Origin: Desulfobulbaceae bacterium
Lineage (GTDB): Bacteria > Desulfobacterota > Desulfobulbia > Desulfobulbales > Desulfocapsaceae
Direction: 5' to 3'
NCBI GenBank assembly: GCA_031256095.1
Contig: JAIRRG010000183.1
Coordinates: forward strand, 1 to 5,898
Length of the DNA stretch: 5,898 nucleotides
Shown here: one piece after another, positions 1-5,834 of the stretch
Numbering within the stretch: the stretch's first letter is position 1
Layout: each line of letters begins with the position of its first letter
Made by a program: the position numbers and the translations under genes
Notes under the pieces: generated by a model
The model's database searches: none
What the model was told of the DNA's origin: nothing
The model's input: only the letters and a program-made list of their open reading frames with translations

Positions 1-29
1 GTGGTTTCGGCCACACCGGCAGATTCTGA
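1..29 (+). CDS. C-terminal tail of an unidentified upstream gene (partial)
   Basis: Reading from base 3, the codons give GFGHTGRF and then TGA at 27-29. The last base of that stop is the A of the next gene's ATG (TGATG). A one-base stop/start overlap is typical of translationally coupled genes, and the downstream gene has no clear Shine-Dalgarno of its own, which fits re-initiation. The remnant is too short to name. The two other frames are also open here, so the choice of frame rests only on the overlap geometry. Confidence 0.4.
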
Positions 30-796
30 TGCGGGGCGCTGTCTTGGGCAGCGGCAGTAAGGGCAACTGCCTGTATGTGGAAAGCGGTGGTGTCGCCATT
101 CTCATCGACGCCGGTCTTAGCGGCAAGGAAATTACGCGCCGCCTGGCCCTGATTGACCGCCATCCGGAGCAGGTGGCCGCCATTATTCTCACTCACGAAC
201 ATAGCGATCATATTGTTGGGGTTGGCGTGTTGTCGCGGCGTTTGTCAATCCCGGTTTATGCCAACCGCGGCACGGCACTGGGTGGTGAGGCGAAGATGGG
301 GCGGTTACACGCCTGGCATGAATTTGCCAGTGGCGACCGCCTGGAGATCGGCCCTTTCAATTTGCATTCCTTTGCCATTTCCCATGATGCCAGCGATCCG
401 GTCGGTTTCGTCATCAGCGATGGCGACCGCCGCCTTGCTTGTTGCACCGATACTGGCTGTACCACCAATCTGATCCGCGCCCGCCTGACTGGCTGCCAGG
501 CGATGGTGCTTGAGTTCAACCACGATCCTGACATGCTGAAAAACGGACCCTATCCCTTGGAACTGCAGCAGCGGATTCGCTCGCGGCGCGGGCATCTCGC
601 CAATGCCCAGGCTGGAGAACTGCTGGGCGAACTGATCCACGACCGCCTGCGCCACGTGGTTGCGGCCCATTTGAGTGAGACCAACAATGCACCGCAACTG
701 GCGCTGGCGGCAGCGCGGCGGGCGCTTGGCGATTGGGATGGTTGCCTCTTAGCCGCCAGCCAGGATCAGCCGACGCCGCTGTTCGAGGTGGGCTGA
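29..796 (+). CDS. MBL-fold metallo-hydrolase, YycJ/WalJ (VicX) type
   Basis: A 255-residue single-domain metallo-beta-lactamase-fold protein, the usual length for the YycJ/WalJ family. It opens with the family's VLGSGSKGN strand-loop (5-13) and ILIDAGLS (24-31). The metal-binding motif THEHSDH lies at 55-61 (H56, H58, D60, H61). Further likely ligands are H119 in ISHDASDP, D141 in CTDTG and H214 in AHLSETNN. The closing stretch LAASQDQPTPLFEV is also family-typical. Family members are cytoplasmic and are described as dinuclear-metal hydrolases with nuclease activity; in Firmicutes the gene sits in the walRK operon, but no such neighbours are visible here. The ATG at 29 puts the conserved strand at the usual distance from the N-terminus. 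The frame is open back to the window edge, but nothing upstream looks conserved. Exact substrate is unknown. Confidence 0.9.
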   Translation: MRGAVLGSGSKGNCLYVESGGVAILIDAGLSGKEITRRLALIDRHPEQVAAIILTHEHSDHIVGVGVLSRRLSIPVYANRGTALGGEAKMGRLHAWHEFASGDRLEIGPFNLHSFAISHDASDPVGFVISDGDRRLACCTDTGCTTNLIRARLTGCQAMVLEFNHDPDMLKNGPYPLELQQRIRSRRGHLANAQAGELLGELIHDRLRHVVAAHLSETNNAPQLALAAARRALGDWDGCLLAASQDQPTPLFEVG

Positions 797-812
797 GAAT
801 GTGCTCGCTCTT

Positions 813-847
813 GGCCACAAGGCCGGTTGCTCTGGTCTGCTGTGGTC
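813..847. terminator. weak hairpin between convergent genes
   Basis: GGCCACA at 813-819 can pair with TGTGGTC at 841-847 (seven pairs, one G-U) around a 21-base loop. It lies in the gap of about 50 bases between the convergent MBL gene and the DUF2974 gene, where a shared terminator would be expected. No T tract follows on either strand, so the call is weak. Confidence 0.2.
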
Positions 848-1976
848 ACTTGAATGCGTCATCCTTAACTGCGGCGCCGGACCGTAATGATGAGGTAATA
901 TCCGGCAAATGTTTGCGGCCCGCCTGCATGAGCAGCTTGAGTGCCCTGCCAATTACCTTGTGCATGTCTTTATCTAGGTTAATGAAGGACTTAATCATGG
1001 CCGGAGTGCTCAGATACCATTTCTCCTTCAGTTCCGGCAATGTCGTGGCGCCCGTGGCGCTGATTATCTGAAACAGTGCGTCCACAAACAGGGCCCGCTG
1101 CTCTTCGTCCGACTCCTCCAGCCAGGACGTGATCGTATGATCAACAAAGGTGCTGCTGTTGGTTATGGAAGCCAGGCTGACAAAATGCGGTCCTATCACT
1201 TCCCAGGAATAGAAGTCGTGCTGAAAAAGCCCCTTTTGATTGCTGCGGATCACCGTGTAACGCCCTTCGTTTTCAAAGAGCATTCCGATGACTGAGGTTT
1301 GCGGGATAAGGGCGTGTATTCTCTCGCGTATGGCGGCGTAGCCCGGCCTTTTCACCATGTCGGCCTGCAGCCACGGGCCATCGTTGTTGTATACCGCCAC
1401 GATTCTGTCCTGGATGGGTGGCGGGCAGAAAGCCGAGGCGTAGACGGCCAGGTTTCCGCCTTTTGAGTGTCCGCCCAGGCGCAAAGGGCCGGGGAAATCA
1501 GTGGCGATGTTTTCCAGATAGGCGACCGCGTCCGCTTGCGCCGGAATTTGGCGCAGAAAACTCATGTTGAAGTCTTCCTTCCAGCCGACCAGGGTGTTGT
1601 CCGTTCCCCTGTAGGAAATAAAGAGGCTGCCGTCGCCCAACTCCACCGATACGGCGGAAAACTGCTTTTCTTCATGCGTGTTTATTCTATTGACGTGGCC
1701 ATGGAGAGCAAGCCCGGCAAAGCGCCGACACTGGCCGATTTCGGCAAATAGGCGTTTGTCCTCACGCATGCGCAGGAGTTTCCACAGCGCCTCGTTTTCG
1801 GCAAACTTTCGCGCGGCTTCGCCAATGGTAATACCGCTGCCGTAATTGCTAGGAATAATTCCTTCCAGCGGTACATAGGAAAAGGCCGAGAGGATCAGGT
1901 TATCCACCTCGTTGAAACCATCCTGGCCGATGCTGAGATCGCCGCGCCAGTGCATGTAGTCATAGATGTCGGGCAT
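846..1976 (-). CDS. DUF2974 (Mbeg1-like) alpha/beta-hydrolase, lipase-like
   Basis: A 376-residue protein matching DUF2974, a family of predicted alpha/beta-hydrolases related to lipases. The nucleophile elbow GHSKG is at 169-173 (S171), followed by GN and a helix. About 45 residues earlier comes the family signature YRGTDNTLVGWKEDFNMSF (122-140), then YNNDGPW (196-202) and a conserved-looking QHDFYSWEV (252-260) that may carry the catalytic histidine. No signal peptide is present, so it is probably cytoplasmic. The substrate is not known for the family. The ATG is preceded on the coding strand by AAGG with a 7-base spacer. The start lies inside the end of a small upstream ORF (17-base overlap), suggesting coupling. 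From memory the family is commonest in Firmicutes, which hints at transfer if the host is a proteobacterium. Confidence 0.85.
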   Translation of the reverse strand: MPDIYDYMHWRGDLSIGQDGFNEVDNLILSAFSYVPLEGIIPSNYGSGITIGEAARKFAENEALWKLLRMREDKRLFAEIGQCRRFAGLALHGHVNRINTHEEKQFSAVSVELGDGSLFISYRGTDNTLVGWKEDFNMSFLRQIPAQADAVAYLENIATDFPGPLRLGGHSKGGNLAVYASAFCPPPIQDRIVAVYNNDGPWLQADMVKRPGYAAIRERIHALIPQTSVIGMLFENEGRYTVIRSNQKGLFQHDFYSWEVIGPHFVSLASITNSSTFVDHTITSWLEESDEEQRALFVDALFQIISATGATTLPELKEKWYLSTPAMIKSFINLDKDMHKVIGRALKLLMQAGRKHLPDITSSLRSGAAVKDDAFK

Positions 1977-2146
1977 AAGGGAGCCTTATTTCTTTCAGTT
2001 TTTTAAAGGCATCGGTAGGTGTTAGGAATAATTCGTTTCCCCTGGCGTAATCTATGGCCATTTTCCCGGAATACTTTGTCAATTGTGGAGATATTTTTAT
2101 CTTATAGCCACTCTTGCGGAGAAAACAATTTTTCAGGATTTTCCAC
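1960..2146 (-). pseudogene. small ORF upstream of the DUF2974 gene, apparently frameshifted (about 61 codons)
   Basis: On the minus strand a GTG at 2146-2144 follows AGGA with a 7-base spacer and encodes VENPEKLFSPQEWL before TAA at 2104-2102. Dropping one base near 2107-2104 joins this to a frame that runs on as KIKISPQLTKYSGKMAID and then through LFLTPTDAFKKLKEIRLP, stopping at 1962-1960. The join would give a hydrophilic protein of about 61 residues with normal-looking composition. The stop overlaps the DUF2974 start by 17 bases, as in a coupled operon. I do not recognise the protein. The break could be a real mutation, programmed +1 shifting or a sequence error. Alternatively, only the second half, from the ATG of MAIDYARG (34 codons), is translated, or none of it is. 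Confidence 0.4.
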
Positions 2147-2164
2147 CGTCGTTTCCTATGTAAT

Positions 2165-2210
2165 ACTTGTGAAAACGATGACTTGTAAGCTGGTCGCTGT
2201 TTTCACATGT
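2165..2210. repeat. 46-bp imperfect inverted repeat spanning the helicase stop codon
   Basis: GTGAAAAC (2169-2176) and GTTTTCAC (2199-2206) are perfect inverted copies. Pairing continues outward (2168/2207, 2166/2209, 2165/2210) and inward at GAC 2180-2182 with GTC 2193-2195. The right arm includes the TGA of the helicase gene (2205-2203). The position fits a terminator or 3'-end stabilising hairpin for that gene, but no T tract follows in the direction of its transcription. A protein-binding operator for the downstream DUF2974 unit is an alternative. Confidence 0.5.
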
Positions 2211-3564
2211 CTTCGAGCACCTGGCGACGGTTTCGGGCTGAACGCCTCAGGGCTGGCACCGCCTCATCGACATAGTCGAAGACTCGCGCCTGTTTGCCCG
2301 CCGCTGGCCGCATGATGCGGCCAATGATCTGTAACAGGCGGCCCTCGAAGGTAATTGGCGTGGTCAGGAACAGGCTGGTCAGGCCGGGACAGTCGAAGCC
2401 TTCGCCGATCAGTTGAATGGTGGCGACCAAAACCTGCAATTGGCCGTCGCGCACCTGGGCGACCACCGCCGCTCGCTGTTCTGGCGTCTGCTGGCCCGTG
2501 AGCAGGGCCACCCGCAGGCCATGGGCGGCCAGACGTTCCGTGAACAACTGACAGTGGCTGACGCGATCCGAGACGACCAGGGCAATGCCGGCGCCTGACC
2601 GCGACGTCTCCCACAGGATATCGTCGAGGATTTGCCGGTTGCGGCCCTCGTGGATGACCAGGGCTTTGATCATCTCCTGATACTCGCCCTGGTAGTTGAA
2701 GGTGAAGGCGGTGGCGCGGCGGATCAGCTCCGGGCGGACTATGGCACCGCTGGCCGCCAGTTCTTCCTGATCGACCTTGTGGACACGATCGCCCATGAAA
2801 AAGTAGATGAGCCGCGTCATGCCGCTGTCGCGGCGAAAGGCGGTCGCTGATAATCCAAGCTGATAATAGCAGTCAAAGGCCGAGACGACGTCGGTGAACA
2901 ATGAGGCCGGGACCCGGTGGCATTCATCGACCACCAGATGGCCGAAAAGTGGCGCCAGTTCGGCCACCCGCTTCCTGGCGCTGTTGACGATGGCGATGGT
3001 GAGCGGCTGGATGTCGGCCTTGCCGTCGCCGAGAACGCCGACCGGACAGCGCAGATATTCTTCGGCCCGTTGCCGCCATTGGTAGAGCAGCTCTTTGGTG
3101 TGGACGATGACCAAAGCCGGTTGCCGCCGTAGGGCAATGGTGGCCAGGGCCATTACGGTTTTGCCGCTGCCGGTACCCGCTTCCAGGACGCCGAAGGAGT
3201 GTTGGCTGATGGCGGCCACGGCCTGGCGCTGATAAGGCCGCAAAACGCCATGGAAGTCGAAGGTGATTTCGGCAAGTAGGCGGCGGCGGTCAATGATTTC
3301 TGGACTGGCGCCCATGATTTCACGACAGAGCAACACCGCCTCATTGGCGAATCCCCGGGGAAAACGCAGGCCGCGCGGCACCGATTCGTAGTATCGCAAC
3401 TGTGGTTTCAGCTTCTTGCCAATCCAGCGGCCATACTTTTTCGCGGCCAGGTATTCGGGATTGTCGATGGTTAGACGCTTTTTCAGGGCCTCTTCCAGTT
3501 CGCGGCTGATATTTTCGACAAGACAATCGGCGGCGACGGCTATAGTCACATGATTTGTCACCAT
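2203..3564 (-). CDS. SF2 DNA helicase, XPB/RAD25-like, with DECH box
   Basis: A 453-residue protein with the full helicase superfamily 2 motif set: RPYQRQA at 109-115, Walker A EAGTGSGKT at 128-136, motif Ia VHTKELL at 154-160, DECH box at 213-216, SAT at 239-241, motif V GEGFDCPG at 387-394 and motif VI QIIGRIMRP at 412-420 with its arginine fingers. It should be an ATP-driven DNA translocase or helicase. The compact two-RecA layout resembles XPB/RAD25-type bacterial proteins. The first 100 or so residues (NPEY at 35-38, FPRGF at 68-72) resemble, from memory, the segment preceding the helicase part of TOTE conflict proteins, but no primase or nuclease domain is fused here. The frame runs up to a GTG at 3579, but that codon overlaps the GGAGG that serves the ATG at 3564. 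No linked repair gene reveals its pathway. Confidence 0.92.
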   Translation of the reverse strand: MVTNHVTIAVAADCLVENISRELEEALKKRLTIDNPEYLAAKKYGRWIGKKLKPQLRYYESVPRGLRFPRGFANEAVLLCREIMGASPEIIDRRRLLAEITFDFHGVLRPYQRQAVAAISQHSFGVLEAGTGSGKTVMALATIALRRQPALVIVHTKELLYQWRQRAEEYLRCPVGVLGDGKADIQPLTIAIVNSARKRVAELAPLFGHLVVDECHRVPASLFTDVVSAFDCYYQLGLSATAFRRDSGMTRLIYFFMGDRVHKVDQEELAASGAIVRPELIRRATAFTFNYQGEYQEMIKALVIHEGRNRQILDDILWETSRSGAGIALVVSDRVSHCQLFTERLAAHGLRVALLTGQQTPEQRAAVVAQVRDGQLQVLVATIQLIGEGFDCPGLTSLFLTTPITFEGRLLQIIGRIMRPAAGKQARVFDYVDEAVPALRRSARNRRQVLEDM

Positions 3565-3572
3565 TGGCTGTT

Positions 3573-3577
3573 CCTCC
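3573..3577 (-). promoter_or_regulatory. Shine-Dalgarno GGAGG fixing the helicase start
   Basis: On the minus strand GGAGG (3577-3573) sits 8 bases before the ATG at 3564-3562, an ideal spacing. The upstream in-frame GTG at 3579 overlaps this site and has no ribosome binding site of its own, so the ATG is preferred. The protein then begins MVTNHVTIAV. Confidence 0.8.
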
Positions 3578-3697
3578 ACCGGGCCGCTGTCAGGCCAGCC
3601 GTTGGTGCCAAAAAGGCGAAAGAGCTCTGGTGGAGCCTTGACATTTTCTGGCTTTTACGGTGCGTCTTGACCATATCTTGTCTTTTTCCCGTGATTC

Positions 3698-3709
3698 TTC
3701 GGCGCCGAA
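3698..3709. repeat. 12-bp perfect palindrome in the divergent region
   Basis: TTCGGCGCCGAA reads the same on both strands and lies about 130 bases upstream of the helicase start. Twofold-symmetric sites of this size in divergent promoter regions can be operators. It is a single copy, so function is only a possibility. Confidence 0.3.
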
Positions 3710-3783
3710 TATTTTCTCTCATCGCGCGGTCCATCCGCTGTTGGCTACTTGCCGGATTAAAATGGGTGGACGGTGTTCATTTG

Positions 3784-3813
3784 TTGACGCCGCTGGCTTC
3801 CAGTCAGTATATC
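3784..3813 (+). promoter_or_regulatory. candidate sigma70 promoter for the exported-protein gene
   Basis: TTGACG (3784-3789, five of six matches to the -35 consensus) and TATATC (3808-3813, four of six) are 18 bases apart. Transcription would start near 3820 and leave a leader of about 150 bases before the ATG at 3969. It is the best promoter-like pair in this gap, but it rests on consensus matching by eye. Confidence 0.45.
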
Positions 3814-3911
3814 ATGAGGATAACGGCTTTCTCGCCGCCGCGCATGAACAATCGGCCCAACTTGGTAAATACGCCGGGGTTCACCGCCTTGTCGCTCTGC
3901 TGTTTGCTCAC

Positions 3912-3940
3912 TCGCCGCTGGGGCCAACGCCGGGCGGCGG
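3912..3940 (+). promoter_or_regulatory. GC-rich leader hairpin followed by an AT-rich run
   Basis: CGCCGC (3913-3918) pairs perfectly with GCGGCG (3934-3939), with G-U pairs possible on both sides, around a loop of about 13 bases. It is followed by CAATTATTTTAT and ends 28 bases before the start codon. The shape resembles an intrinsic terminator or attenuator inside the leader, or a structure controlling access to the ribosome binding site. The T run is interrupted, so termination would be inefficient at best. Confidence 0.35.
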
Positions 3941-3968
3941 CAATTATTTTATCCATGGAGACTGGAGC

Positions 3969-4613
3969 ATGAAACGATTGATTTTTGTTGTTCTCAGTGT
4001 CGGATTGTTTGTTGCGGCGGCACTCGTTACGCCCGCTTTTGCCGCGCCGCCCACCCAGAAGCCTGATCCGAAGATAGAACAAAACATTGTCCTCAGTCTG
4101 CCGGAAAGTGCCCTCGCTCAGGCCCTGGCGGCGGTGACGCCTTTTTCCTTCAATTCGGCCTCGAAAATGATCCGAGGGACGATCACCGTACGCGCTATTC
4201 GCAATCTGCGGCTGGGCAATAACCATGTGCAGGCGCGGCTCGATCTGGCCGGCAGCAATCTGGAAGTGGTCACCGAGCTGGCCGGGCAACAGCTGAGGAT
4301 GAAGGTGGGCGAGGCGGCGCTGGCCGCGGAGGTGCTGGCCGAACGGTGTTGTGATGCCAAACGGCAGATTTTGTATATCAAGCCCATCATTGATCAGGCG
4401 CAACGGGTTGAAGGCAATGAGGTTGGGCGCGGCTTGGTTGATCTCTTTAATAACCAGGAATTCCCGGTCAGTATGCGAAGCATCCAACCATTTACCGCCG
4501 AGGTCGGCGGCAAAACCATCGCCATCGCCACCACGGTCGCCGATGTCCGCGCCTTGCCGCAAAAGCTGGAATTGTCGCTGACGCCGAGAATTACCAGCCG
4601 GGTAGGGAAGTAA
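3969..4613 (+). CDS. exported (probably periplasmic) protein of unknown function
   Basis: A 214-residue protein starting MKRLIFVVLS, with a classic Sec signal peptide: K2-R3, a hydrophobic stretch at about 4-20, and an AFA site at 23-25 with cleavage likely before APPTQK. There is no lipobox cysteine and no later membrane helix. The mature part is about 190 residues with alternating hydrophobic strands (for example VQARLDLAGSNLEVVTEL at 87-104), suggesting a beta-rich fold. It also has an unusual adjacent cysteine pair (127-128) and a QEFPV stretch (163-167). I do not recognise a family. The ATG is chosen because the signal peptide starts there and GGAG (3957-3960) lies 8 bases upstream; the same frame stays open to 3660, but that extension would bury the signal. 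The gene is transcribed alone, with a divergent gene upstream and a convergent one downstream. Confidence 0.85.
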   Translation: MKRLIFVVLSVGLFVAAALVTPAFAAPPTQKPDPKIEQNIVLSLPESALAQALAAVTPFSFNSASKMIRGTITVRAIRNLRLGNNHVQARLDLAGSNLEVVTELAGQQLRMKVGEAALAAEVLAERCCDAKRQILYIKPIIDQAQRVEGNEVGRGLVDLFNNQEFPVSMRSIQPFTAEVGGKTIAIATTVADVRALPQKLELSLTPRITSRVGK

Positions 4614-4681
4614 ACGGCAAGCTTTTATTATCTCAAATTATTTCGTGTGCAAGCGTCGGTAACAAAAGGAGCCGAAACAGC

Positions 4682-4718
4682 CTGCGCCAAACATTTTCGG
4701 GTGGCGTGGCATCGGTTT
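4682..4718 (+). terminator. possible terminator of the exported-protein gene
   Basis: Bases 4682-4689 can pair with 4702-4709 (core CGCCA with TGGCG, plus two G-U pairs that exist only in the plus-strand RNA), followed a few bases later by GGTTTTG. It lies in the gap of about 150 bases between the convergent genes. The T run is short and offset, so confidence is low. Confidence 0.3.
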
Positions 4719-4761
4719 TGCTAGGCGTTTTAACGTGATTTTTGCAGAAATTAGCCTCAGT

Positions 4762-5553
4762 TCAGGCCCGCTGGGTAAAAATCATTTCCAGCCGCGCCCG
4801 CAATTCGCTGGCGTTACCGCACGCACCAGCTTCGATTGTGGTCAGCAATTTCAAGCTGATACGGTTTTCCGCTTTGGCGTTGAACAGAAATTTACCGGGC
4901 GGAAAGAGTTGGCCGGTACCAGAGAGGCCAAGGACAGCAATCGGCCTGGCCGTATGCAGCGCCAGTTTCAGCGCCCCCTCTTGCAATGGTTTGAGCCCGT
5001 CGCCAGCGCGGTTGCGGGTGCCCTCTGGGAAGATGAACAGCGAGCCGCCCGCCGCGAAAAATCCGGGCAGCGTTTCCAGGGCGGCCAGCGTCAAGCAGCC
5101 GTACCTGCCGCTGGCCGTAGCCGGAAAGTATCCTGTTTTTCTCAGTAAGGCGGCGAAAATTGGCACGGAAAAAAAGACAGGTTTGACCACGGTGATGCTG
5201 CGCGGCAAAAGTGAAATCAGCAGCAGCGGGTCAAGATAGGACTGGTGGTTGCACAGCACCACCGCGTTTTCGATAGCGCTGACGCGCTCATCGACATTCC
5301 AGGAAGTGGCTGGGCACAGGGCGGCCAGCAGCGAAAAAAAATTCTGAAAAAACCTCCTATTATAGCGCTGGAAACGGGCTTGGCCGTCATGGTGGATTAA
5401 AGCCACCAGATAGGCTGGGGCGTGCAGGCAGACGAAGCCAATGGTGAAATAGGCCCAAGCCGATAGGGTTACGAAGAAATTATACAGCCAAGTCATAGCA
5501 GGGAGGTGTTGAGCTAAATTTTTTGTTTTGCAAACGAAATTACCATTCAACAT
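4762..5553 (-). CDS. PlsC-type lysophospholipid (1-acyl-sn-glycerol-3-phosphate) acyltransferase
   Basis: A 263-residue member of the PlsC/LPLAT family, which transfers an acyl chain from acyl-ACP or acyl-CoA to lysophosphatidate to make phosphatidate, at the inner membrane. Motif I NHQSYLD is at 102-108 (catalytic H103 and D108) and motif III FPEGTRN at 175-181 (binds the glycerol phosphate). VKPVFFSVPIFAALLRKTG (123-141) fits motif II, and the late IAVLGLSGT stretch (205-213) matches motif IV. A hydrophobic segment at about 22-52 is a likely membrane anchor. The start is uncertain: neither the ATG at 5553 nor the ATG at 5496 (before TWLYNFF, giving 244 residues) has a Shine-Dalgarno. The shorter form begins right at the anchor, as in many relatives. 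I cannot tell whether this is the main PlsC or an accessory copy. Confidence 0.88.
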   Translation of the reverse strand: MLNGNFVCKTKNLAQHLPAMTWLYNFFVTLSAWAYFTIGFVCLHAPAYLVALIHHDGQARFQRYNRRFFQNFFSLLAALCPATSWNVDERVSAIENAVVLCNHQSYLDPLLLISLLPRSITVVKPVFFSVPIFAALLRKTGYFPATASGRYGCLTLAALETLPGFFAAGGSLFIFPEGTRNRAGDGLKPLQEGALKLALHTARPIAVLGLSGTGQLFPPGKFLFNAKAENRISLKLLTTIEAGACGNASELRARLEMIFTQRA

Positions 5554-5597
5554 CGTAATTCAGGTCACATATCCATGGCTTGTAGAGTAGATTTTCC

Positions 5598-5626
5598 ATA
5601 TTATCGTGGTTTTTTATGCGGTTCAA
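5598..5626 (-). promoter_or_regulatory. weak candidate promoter for the acyltransferase
   Basis: On the minus strand TTGAAC (5626-5621) is followed 17 bases later by TAATAT (5603-5598); the overlapping GATAAT (5605-5600) is a better -10 but with only a 15-base spacer. Transcription would start near 5590, upstream of both possible start codons. Consensus matches are only moderate. Confidence 0.3.
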
Positions 5627-5785
5627 GACGCTGTGATGGATAACGTAAAAGGTATGGGGTGGCCATGGCTTTCTTGAAGCTTTAAAGGCTTCTTGATATT
5701 TTGGTCATGATCTTTCAAAGTCATTGCCAGGAATGAAAGAACGAAGTAATTCAGAACAATCTGGATTGCCTCGGCAGTTCGCCCC

Positions 5786-5820
5786 TGATTGACAGCAAAT
5801 CAACAAGCGCGACATTGATT
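5786..5820 (+). repeat. three-arm alternative hairpins ahead of the last gene
   Basis: TGATT (5786-5790), AATCAA (5798-5803) and TTGATT (5815-5820) are arranged so that the middle arm can pair with either neighbour: five pairs to the left, six to the right. The right-hand hairpin ends 14 bases before the ATG at 5835 and would lie beside its ribosome binding site. The stems are short and AT-rich, so they could be chance. Confidence 0.3.
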
Positions 5821-5834
5821 CCCATGGGAAAGAT

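Larger units (their letters stand above)
3565..3968. other. divergent intergenic region, no convincing gene
   Basis: About 400 bases separate the divergent helicase and exported-protein genes. All longer frames here lack a ribosome binding site or recognisable sequence. One plus-strand frame merely extends the downstream gene upstream of its signal peptide; another ends in an ATGA overlap with it, but starts without any Shine-Dalgarno. The region holds the palindrome, promoter and hairpin listed separately. A consensus TTGACA at 3638-3643 (+) has no partner -10 at the right distance. I found no strong promoter for the helicase on the minus strand. Confidence 0.6.
5554..5834. other. intergenic region between divergent genes, no supported gene
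   Basis: About 280 bases of AT-richer DNA separate the acyltransferase and the last plus-strand gene. Only very short ORFs occur, such as 13 codons from 5636 and 19 codons from 5733, and none has a well-placed ribosome binding site. GAAGC (5676-5680) and GCTTC (5688-5692) form a small hairpin followed by TTGATATTTT, a weak terminator-like shape on the plus strand. GCCATGGC at 5662-5669 is an 8-bp palindrome. The candidate promoter and the alternative hairpins are listed separately. Confidence 0.55.

Noticed and set aside
1850..2034. 12-bp direct repeat TAGGAATAATTC at 1850-1861 and 2023-2034
   Set aside because: Only two copies, one within the hydrolase coding sequence; no further extension or mobile-element structure, so probably chance.
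2077..2082. Perfect TTGACA on the minus strand upstream of the DUF2974 gene
   Set aside because: No acceptable -10 at 16-18 bases, and it lies inside the candidate small ORF.
3660..3968. Upstream extension of the exported-protein frame (103 extra residues)
   Set aside because: It would bury an obvious signal peptide and has no ribosome binding site, whereas the ATG at 3969 has GGAG at good spacing.
3844..3972. 42-codon ORF whose stop overlaps the exported-protein start as ATGA
   Set aside because: No Shine-Dalgarno at its start and low-complexity, unrecognisable sequence; the overlap alone is likely chance.
3804..4562. Long minus-strand frame (252 codons) across the exported-protein gene
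   Set aside because: It is antisense to a gene with a clear signal peptide, has no recognisable motif, and looks like a GC-driven shadow frame.
5636..5677. 13-codon ORF with two tryptophan codons (MDNVKGMGWPWLS) as a trp-type leader peptide
   Set aside because: No ribosome binding site, no convincing attenuator stems after it, and no sign that the downstream gene is biosynthetic.
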